Below, in pieces: positions 58,351 to 64,000 of a DNA stretch of 64,000 bases (position 1 is the first letter of the stretch; the number at the start of each line of letters is the position of its first letter). The DNA comes from Slackia heliotrinireducens DSM 20476. Lineage in GTDB: Bacteria; Actinomycetota; Coriobacteriia; Coriobacteriales; Eggerthellaceae. The stretch spans positions 496,001 through 560,000 of the forward strand of contig NC_013165.1 in the NCBI RefSeq assembly GCF_000023885.1, in the 5' to 3' direction. The notes beneath the pieces are model-generated. The model searched no databases and was not told where the DNA came from. It worked only from the letters and a program-made list of their open reading frames with translations. Made by a program: the position numbers and the translations under genes.

Positions 58351-60786
58351 ATGAAAATTTCCATGAAATGGCTTGCCGACTACGTGCAGGTGCCTGATGA
58401 AATCAAAGCGTTTTGCGACCAGCTGGATCTGACCGGCACGGGCGTTGAGGAGGTCGACCGCTTGGGCGACACCTTCGACCACATCGTGACCGCGCAGGTC
58501 GTGTCCAAGGAGCCGCATCCGGACTCCGACCACATGTTCGTCTGCCAGGTGGACGTGGGTCAGGCCGAGCCGATTCAGGTCGTGTGTGGCGCACAGAACT
58601 TCAACCAGGGCGACCACATTATCACGGCGCTCGTGGGTGCTGAACTGCCTGGTGGCATCAAGATCAAGAAATCCAAGCTCCGCGGCGTCACGTCCAACGG
58701 CATGAACTGCTCTGCCCGTGAACTCGGTTTGGGCAACGACCATTCCGGCATCATGATTCTGCCTGAGGATGCCCCCATCGGCATGCCCGCTGCCGACTAT
58801 CTGGGAATCGGCGACACGGTTCTTGATCTGGAAATCACGCCGAACCGTCCTGACAGCCTGTCAGTGGTCGGTTTCGCCCGCGAAGTCGGTGCCATGTACG
58901 ACATCGACATTACGCTGCCCAGCCGCGAGCTGACGGAGACCGACGAGCTTACGTCGGACGCCGTCGCCGTTCAGATCCCCGATCCGGAATTGTGTCCGCG
59001 CTACACGGCTCGTCTTATTCGCAACGTCAAGGTGGGCCCGTCTCCCGATTGGTTGGTCGAGCGACTGGCGGCCATTGGGCAGCGTTCCATCAACAACATC
59101 GTGGACGTGACCAACTACGTGCTCTTCGAGTTGGGCCAGCCGCTGCACACCTTCGACTTCGATACGTTGGACGTTGAGAACGGTAAGGCGACCATCATCG
59201 TGCGTGCTGCCGAAGAGGGCGAGAAAATCACCACACTGGATGGCGCCGAGCGTGAGCTCACCAGCGACATGACGGTCATTTCCACGCCGAAGCGCGCCGT
59301 TGCGTTGGCCGGCGTCATGGGCGGCATCGACTCCGAGGTGACCGAAGGCACGACGAACGTCCTTCTGGAAGCCGCAACCTTCAATCAGGCGCATACGAGT
59401 CGCACCAGCCGCAACCTCGGCCTGATCAGCGAGTCCTCCATCCGCTACGAGCGCCGCGTCGACGATCATGACATCGACTGGCGTAGCGATTACGCCGCAG
59501 CGCTTATCGCCGAAGTTTCAGGCGGCACGGTGTGCAAGGGCATCGTCGACGAATGGCCTGCCGGTGACACTCCCGCTCGCGAACTGCCGCTGCGTGTGAA
59601 GCGTTGCCAGCAGATGCTGGGCGACGACGTGCCTGTCGAATTCATGAAGAGCCGCCTGACGCGTCTGGGTTGCACGGTCGCCGACACTGAAGACCCCGAC
59701 GTTCTGTCGGTAACCGTCCCGACCTACCGTCCCGACCTTGAGCGCGAGATTGACCTGTACGAAGAAGTCCTGCGTCTGTATGGCATGGACCGCATCCCTT
59801 CGACGCTGCCTGCTGGCCGCGGTCGCGTGGGTGTTCTTACCCCGCAGCAGCTCATCGATGCGAAGCTGCATCGCACGCTTTCCGCAAGCGGCATGAACGA
59901 GACCATGACCTATTCCTTCGCCCATGTGGACGATCTCGAAAACCTGCGCATGAAGGAAGACGGCCTGGGCGATCCTGTGGAGCTCATCAATCCGATGAAT
60001 GCAGAGCAGGCCCATATGCGCCGCACCATTATCCCCGGCCTGCTTCGCAGCATCGCCTACAACCAGAGCCGTGGCGTCAACAATATCCAGCTGTACGAAA
60101 TCGGCACGGTCTTCGCCGCTCACGAGGGTTCCAAGAAGCCCAAGGAGCGTCGCAAGCTGGCTGGCGTTCTGGCTGGGTCCATGGGCGTCAAGGGTTGGAA
60201 CACCGACCCGGCACCCTTCGACTTCTTCGACGGCAAGGGCGTTCTGGAAAGTATCGCCCGTGAGCTCGCACTGCCAAAGGTGACGTTCCGCGCGTTGAGC
60301 GCCGAAGATGCTCCGCATCTGCAGCCCGGCCGCGCAGCCCGCATGCTTTCCGGCGGCGACGAGATTGGCTGGATTGGCGAAATCCATCCTCTGGCCGCCG
60401 ACGCCTTCGACGCAAAGGCGCCTATCGTCGCCTTCGAACTGGATATGAATGCTCTTGAGCGCAATGCCCGTCCTGCCCGCGACTACGTCGATGTGCCCCA
60501 GTTCCCTGAGGTCGCCCGCGACGCAGCTTTCGTGGTGGACGAAACCGTCACTAACGAGAAACTGATGCAGTGCATGAAGTCTGCCGGCGGCAAGCTGCTC
60601 GAGGAAGTTCGCCTGTTCGATGTCTACCGTTCCGATAAACATCTTGGGGCAGGCAAGAAATCCATGGCCTACTCGCTGACTTACCGTGCGGCAGACCGCA
60701 CGTTGACCAGCGAGGAAGTGGACAAGGCCCACAACAAGCTTATCGACAAGACCTGCCGCGCTACCGGCGCCGAGGTTCGCGGATAA
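58351..60786 (+). CDS. pheT: Phenylalanyl-tRNA synthetase beta subunit
   Basis: This 811-residue protein has the full beta-subunit order: tRNA-binding OB domain (residues about 40-150; IVTAQVVSKEPHPDSDHMFVC), B3/B4 editing domain, B5 domain, core-like region and C-terminal FDX-ACB domain (QFPEVARDAAFVVDETV). The length is normal. AAGGGGTCTGAATA precedes the ATG. It is cotranscribed with pheS and ends at a terminator. Confidence 0.95.
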   Translation: MKISMKWLADYVQVPDEIKAFCDQLDLTGTGVEEVDRLGDTFDHIVTAQVVSKEPHPDSDHMFVCQVDVGQAEPIQVVCGAQNFNQGDHIITALVGAELPGGIKIKKSKLRGVTSNGMNCSARELGLGNDHSGIMILPEDAPIGMPAADYLGIGDTVLDLEITPNRPDSLSVVGFAREVGAMYDIDITLPSRELTETDELTSDAVAVQIPDPELCPRYTARLIRNVKVGPSPDWLVERLAAIGQRSINNIVDVTNYVLFELGQPLHTFDFDTLDVENGKATIIVRAAEEGEKITTLDGAERELTSDMTVISTPKRAVALAGVMGGIDSEVTEGTTNVLLEAATFNQAHTSRTSRNLGLISESSIRYERRVDDHDIDWRSDYAAALIAEVSGGTVCKGIVDEWPAGDTPARELPLRVKRCQQMLGDDVPVEFMKSRLTRLGCTVADTEDPDVLSVTVPTYRPDLEREIDLYEEVLRLYGMDRIPSTLPAGRGRVGVLTPQQLIDAKLHRTLSASGMNETMTYSFAHVDDLENLRMKEDGLGDPVELINPMNAEQAHMRRTIIPGLLRSIAYNQSRGVNNIQLYEIGTVFAAHEGSKKPKERRKLAGVLAGSMGVKGWNTDPAPFDFFDGKGVLESIARELALPKVTFRALSAEDAPHLQPGRAARMLSGGDEIGWIGEIHPLAADAFDAKAPIVAFELDMNALERNARPARDYVDVPQFPEVARDAAFVVDETVTNEKLMQCMKSAGGKLLEEVRLFDVYRSDKHLGAGKKSMAYSLTYRAADRTLTSEEVDKAHNKLIDKTCRATGAEVRG

Positions 60787-60815
60787 CAACCGCCATTCGG
60801 CAAAGCCCGAAAAGG

Positions 60816-60852
60816 AAGGTCCTCCGCGGTACAAAACTGCGGAGGGCCTTTT
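60816..60852 (+). terminator. Intrinsic terminator after pheST
   Basis: Stem AAGGTCCTCCGC / GCGGAGGGCCTT with an 11-base loop is followed by TTC. The next 300 bases hold no gene I can support. Confidence 0.8.
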
Positions 60853-61160
60853 CGGTGTGGCCAGCATAATTCAGCCACAAGAACAGCATGCAAAGTAGTT
60901 GCTGCAGAGCATGTTCCCAGAGGCTATGTCTTGAACGGGGGCATGTTGGCCGTTCAGGGAATCGGGCAGAGGAACTCCGAAAGGCGAAGGGGCCGTCGGT
61001 GGGGATTGCGCGCTATGGGGACGATGAAGGACGGAATCAAGGGGAACGGTCCAGCCGAGGCGTTGTCGCTGCTGGCTGCACTGGCGTAGAACGCCTGCCA
61101 TTCGGCATTCGCTTACGACGTTTGCGTGGGACCGCCCCAGGCCCGCAGGGGGCCCGGGGC

Positions 61161-61190
61161 TTGACGCCTGCCTCATCTACATTGTAGAAT
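61161..61190 (+). promoter_or_regulatory. Promoter for a short RNA opposite the toxin-like gene
   Basis: TTGACG (61161-61166) and TAGAAT (61185-61190) are 18 bp apart, each differing from consensus at one position. Transcription would start near 61197, about 12 bases before the 3' end of the opposing small gene. Confidence 0.6.
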
Positions 61191-61196
61191 CAGCGG

Positions 61197-61240
61197 TGGG
61201 TTTTGGTCCTAGCGGTGCGTCTTTCCGCTAGGCCTTTTTC
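61197..61240 (+). ncRNA. Candidate antisense RNA (antitoxin-like)
   Basis: A short transcript would run from the promoter just upstream to a hairpin CCTAGCGG / CCGCTAGG with a T-rich tail (about 61208-61240). It is complementary to the last codons and stop region of the small membrane-peptide gene on the other strand. The ends are estimates; no experimental support is available from sequence. Confidence 0.5.
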
Positions 61241-61337
61241 GTTTGCGCGTCAGGATCCGCGCCGACAGGAGCCGGAGCAGCCAGAGCACGCATCCGGCCG
61301 CCACGTTCGCGGCGGCCGCTACGAAGAAGTCCCTCAC
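61209..61337 (-). CDS. Small membrane peptide, type I toxin-like
   Basis: The product is 42 residues. A hydrophobic helix (residues 4-24: FFVAAAANVAAGCVLWLLRL) is followed by a basic tail RILTRKRKRPSGKTHR. This resembles small type I toxins of the DFL-x-NVxxG-x-CKWL kind. A consensus ribosome site GGAGGTGAT lies 8 bases before the GTG start, far stronger than most in the window. A TATAGT box near 61437 could serve as its -10. An opposing short transcription unit overlaps its 3' end. Confidence 0.55.
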   Translation of the reverse strand: MRDFFVAAAANVAAGCVLWLLRLLSARILTRKRKRPSGKTHR

Positions 61338-61663
61338 GGGTCATCACCTCCCTCCGGGAGCAACCGAAGGGCAGGACTCAAAACGTCCAAGGGCATCACC
61401 CCTTCCGAAGAAGGTCGGGCTAAGTCCCACATGGCGGACTATAGCCTATCTTTCCTGGCGAAAACCTTGGCGGAGCCTGAACTGAGCCTGAATTCCGCCT
61501 GAACCCATGAAAGCACCTGTTCAGACGCCGCATCGCCCGCCCTTACGGAAGGCTTCGCCCGGGCGCCCCATGACCATTCCACAATTTGCAGGCAATGCGG
61601 TAGCATCCGGCTGGATTAACGCCGGGGATGCGGTCGATTCGGCATTTTATCGACGAAGGGCTG

Positions 61664-62983
61664 TTACCACAGATCGGAAAGCTGGGTGAGGGTGATGCGT
61701 TTTTCCACGAGCTCAGCCAGCGGATCAAGGTAGCGTTTCTCGTCGCTACCGAGTGCGGCGTATGCCAGTTCGATGACCTTGTCGGCGATGTCCGACACCG
61801 GCATGCCGTACGCCTGCGCGTCGTAGCCGAGCCTCATGAGCTGCGTCTTGGCATCTTCGACAAGAGCCTCGTCAAGAACGTCGCAGAGCATGTCGTCCAA
61901 AGCGTTCAGGGATGATTCGGAGTAGAACAGGCCCTTGACCAATCCGGCGTATGCAACCACATAAGGTGTGGGCATCGAGTCTGCGGGACGGATTTCAAGA
62001 TAGGTTTTCAGACGTGTGTCTGGCCATTGCATGGACAGCGCATGCTCCACGTCGGGGCGTTCCATGGGCACTTCGGCATAGATTTCGCCGAACGTGCGCG
62101 TGTCGTAACGGAAACCGCCTTCGCCATTGGGAGCAACGATCGCCGGCACGCCCAGGACGTATTCGGCGTATTTGCGGAAGCTGAAATCTTCGGCCAACGA
62201 ACCAGGCACCGTATTGCAACGGACAGGATCAAGGTGGCGCCAGATTTCAGTGCGCATCATGTAATGGGGCGCCTTCTTCCCCTCAAATACCGGGGTATTG
62301 TCGCAGATGAGAGCGAAGATTGGGGCAAGTACGTTCGAAAGCCGGAGCTTGCGGACGGCATCCGCTTCGCTGGTGAAGTCAATGGAAATCTGCGTCGAGG
62401 CGCTGCCGCGCATCATGCGAGGGCCATACGGCGAAATGGTTGAGAGGTAGCGGTTCATGAAGTCGTAGCGGGCCTTGGGAATGAGCTCTTTATCAACCGC
62501 TTTCATACTGGTGTCGTATCCGTAAGTCAGCATGCGGCATCCGTGCGGTTCGATTATCTGGGCAACGTCGTTATCGAACTGTACAAAGGCCTGCTCGACC
62601 TCGTCGAGGCGAACGAAGGGGCCCGCAGACAGCTCGATTTGCGCAGCAGGCTCGATTGTGACGTTCATCTTGGGGCGTGCCAGGCCGAGAATATGAATGC
62701 CGTCCTTTGTGACCTGGGGGTATGTAGCGCTGAGAGCTTCAAGGACGTCGGCCACGCCATTGGGCTGGCTGTACGTCAAAGGCTGCCCGTCGGCATCGAC
62801 GATGGTGTGCTCTACTTCGACGCCGAGCGTTTCGGCCTGTTTCTTGATTCCGCTTTCGAACAGGCTCACGAGCGCCTGGATGTTCTGCTCGCGTGCGGGC
62901 TGATCGGCATAGAGTGCTTGGGTGTTCGGGTGGCGTTCCACGTAGGCCTCCTTGGAAGCATACTTGATATTTCGTATTTCCAA
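61664..62983 (-). CDS. gshA: Glutamate-cysteine ligase (GCS2 family)
   Basis: This 439-residue protein shows the GCS2-type features: VEVEHTIVDADGQPLTYSQPNGV near the start (substrate Glu), IEPAAQIELSAGPF, YMNRYL-type NRYLSTISPYGPRMMRGSASTQISIDF and the C-terminal LEIRPADSMPTPYV. The family joins glutamate and cysteine, the first step to glutathione or related thiols such as ergothioneine precursors. No glutathione synthetase is nearby. An inverse pair TGCAC-GGG-GTGCA (63016-63028) lies just upstream. The gene is alone between unlinked units. Confidence 0.8.
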   Translation of the reverse strand: MEIRNIKYASKEAYVERHPNTQALYADQPAREQNIQALVSLFESGIKKQAETLGVEVEHTIVDADGQPLTYSQPNGVADVLEALSATYPQVTKDGIHILGLARPKMNVTIEPAAQIELSAGPFVRLDEVEQAFVQFDNDVAQIIEPHGCRMLTYGYDTSMKAVDKELIPKARYDFMNRYLSTISPYGPRMMRGSASTQISIDFTSEADAVRKLRLSNVLAPIFALICDNTPVFEGKKAPHYMMRTEIWRHLDPVRCNTVPGSLAEDFSFRKYAEYVLGVPAIVAPNGEGGFRYDTRTFGEIYAEVPMERPDVEHALSMQWPDTRLKTYLEIRPADSMPTPYVVAYAGLVKGLFYSESSLNALDDMLCDVLDEALVEDAKTQLMRLGYDAQAYGMPVSDIADKVIELAYAALGSDEKRYLDPLAELVEKRITLTQLSDLW

Positions 62984-63203
62984 TCCAGTATACTAGAGTG
63001 CCCAAACCTTGTGAATGCACGGGGTGCACACTGAAACCATCGTGTTATGCATCAACATTCTGATTCATGACTAAGAATGTTATTTTATGCAAAAATCGGT
63101 TAGAATATGCAAACTAATAGTTAGTTTTTTCCTACAGTCAACCAACGTAGGCATGCTAGGCACTCCCGAGCAGTCGGCCGCCGTGCTGTGCAAAAGGCTA
63201 TAA

Positions 63204-64000
63204 TGGCGGAGCCAAACAATGATCAGCCCAGGTGCCCATCCGGTCCATTGTTTGGCGACGATCCCGATCGGATGGGCGCCTGGGCGGATGGGATACCGCC
63301 ATGTCCACCCGTACGAACCCGTTCGCGAAGCGGGTCAACGCCCTCGATGAGGGCGATTTCGCGCTCTTGCAAGAGGCCGTCGAGACGAGAAGGTGCCGCG
63401 AGTCCGTCGGCGTCGGAGATTACGACGAGGCTGCCGACGAGTGGAGGCCCCGGCCCCCGTGCCCGAGATGCGGTTCCGGCGAGACCGTCGGCCGAGGCCG
63501 CACGGGTGCCGGCCGCAGGTTCTGGGAATGCCGCGACTGCGGTCGCAAGTACACGTCGTTGGCCGGCACGATATTCGAATCCTCGAAGAAGCCCCTGTCC
63601 GCATGGGTCCTCTTCATCCGCCTCATGTGCTACAACGTGCAGCTCGACGCTGCGGCGGAGCTCTGCGGGATGTCGCACCAGACGGCCTGGGAGTGGCGCC
63701 ACCGGGTCATGAGCACGATAGACGGCTACCAGGACCGCATCGTCCTGCGGGACAAGGTCTGGATAGACGAGATGTACGTCACGGACTCCGACCTGAAGGG
63801 AGGCCCGGGCTGGAGGCCGAAGAGGGGCCTGAGCAAGGACAAGGTCTGCATAGCGGTCGCGATCGACGTCCACAAGAACGTGGTCGCCGTGCGCTGCGGC
63901 CACGGCAAGCCCTCGGCCAGGCGCATCAAGGACGCGCTGCAGGCCAGCATCGCCGAGGGCTCCGAGATCTTCCACGACATGGAGAAGTCCCACAAGTCGC
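63204..64000 (+). mobile_element. IS1595-type insertion element, right part outside window
   Basis: A transposase gene with a left noncoding part is cut by the window edge. The left part contains the inverse pairs GCCAAACAATG / CATTGTTTGGC (63213-63256) and CAGCCCAGGTGCCCATCCG with a diverged CGGATGGGCGCCTGGGCGG (to about 63289). The left terminal repeat cannot be fixed without the right end. Confidence 0.6.
63301..64000 (+). CDS. IS1595-family transposase (3' truncated by window)
   Basis: The 233 residues inside the window start with MSTRTNPFAKRVNALDEGDF. A zinc ribbon follows (CPRCGSGETVG, then ECRDCGRKYTSLAGTIFESS), typical of IS1595/ISXO2 transposases, then the start of the DDE domain with VWIDEMYVTDSD and AVAIDVHKNVVA. 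The frame differs from an overlapping longer frame that has no motif. Codon GC is higher than in the neighbours, as in the IS110 gene, in keeping with transfer. Confidence 0.85.
   Translation, partial: MSTRTNPFAKRVNALDEGDFALLQEAVETRRCRESVGVGDYDEAADEWRPRPPCPRCGSGETVGRGRTGAGRRFWECRDCGRKYTSLAGTIFESSKKPLSAWVLFIRLMCYNVQLDAAAELCGMSHQTAWEWRHRVMSTIDGYQDRIVLRDKVWIDEMYVTDSDLKGGPGWRPKRGLSKDKVCIAVAIDVHKNVVAVRCGHGKPSARRIKDALQASIAEGSEIFHDMEKSHKS

Noticed and set aside
60871-61176. 101-residue minus-strand frame between pheT and the small peptide gene
   Set aside because: It has no ribosome site or recognisable pattern and a composition like random high-GC sequence.
63016-63028. TGCAC-GGG-GTGCA as an operator for gshA
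   Set aside because: It is short and single; it is mentioned with the gene, but one 5+5 palindrome is not enough to list as a site.
63188-63712. Frame starting upstream of the IS1595 transposase
   Set aside because: It has no zinc ribbon or DDE motif; the overlapping frame from 63301 has both.
1-64000. tRNA or rRNA genes
   Set aside because: I looked for acceptor-stem/T-arm patterns and conserved rRNA words and found none that I could support.

Overview
The window looks like a chromosomal segment of an anaerobic, moderately high-GC actinobacterium of the class Coriobacteriia, most likely the family Eggerthellaceae. That placement is inferred from gene content: Tat-exported flavoprotein reductases paired with small multihaem cytochromes, a DMSO-reductase-type molybdoenzyme, a tungsten-type aldehyde:ferredoxin oxidoreductase, a cell-wall-repeat lipoprotein and an L31 protein with a long Ala/Lys/Glu tail. 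I cannot name a genus.

Layout. 1-7.2 kb: end of a hydrolase, radical SAM protein, FMN oxidoreductase, TetR regulator divergent from a flavoprotein, CrtI-like oxidoreductase and a membrane protein. 7.3-12 kb: a complete IS110-family element (7347-8849) inserted in a palindromic repeat, a SWIM protein, a membrane protein, then a solitary 230-bp copy of the IS110 left end beside a 63-bp tandem array. 12-18 kb: cell-wall-repeat lipoprotein, tetrahaem cytochrome plus Tat flavoprotein, and their divergent TetR regulator with two palindromic operators. 18.4-27 kb: a molybdoenzyme/sulfur cluster (DmsA-like, DmsB-like, TorD-like, transglutaminase-fold lipoprotein, YeeE/YedE, TusA, rhodanese lipoprotein, CcdA-thioredoxin fusion). 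27-30.3 kb: beta-helix lipoprotein, nitrilase-family protein, GNAT. 30.4-39 kb: two related modules, each with a TetR paralogue and a nearly identical membrane protein, around an AOR-MoaD pair and a CocE-type hydrolase; two approx. 214-bp inverted-repeat elements flank this block. 39-45.5 kb: KptA, small membrane proteins, zinc-ribbon/SPOR protein, FhaA-N-like and BspA-like proteins, LTA-synthase-like sulfatase. 45.7-61 kb: housekeeping genes (asnS, tig, uraA/upp, yaaA, yhdT-panF, rpmE, and pheST behind a T-box leader). 61-64 kb: a candidate type I toxin-antitoxin locus, a glutamate-cysteine ligase and the start of an IS1595-type element cut by the window edge.

Most notable system. The IS110 left end has the layout of a bridge RNA. 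A perfect 12-bp stem encloses two segments matching the two halves of the palindromic-repeat target. A second loop carries segments matching the element's own right and left termini. The right end supplies a perfect TTGACA and the left end GATAAT, so joining the ends in a circle would build a promoter with 17-18 bp spacing. A second copy of this RNA region, lacking transposase and right end, lies 4.2 kb away with all four guide segments conserved. Bridge RNAs of IS110 elements are established knowledge; this particular element, its repeat target and the solitary copy are read from sequence here, and their activity is inference.

Second candidates. A 42-residue membrane peptide with a basic tail has a strong ribosome site and an opposing promoter-terminator unit over its 3' end. 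The sulfur cluster joins an exported molybdoenzyme to a complete inward sulfur-carrier set.
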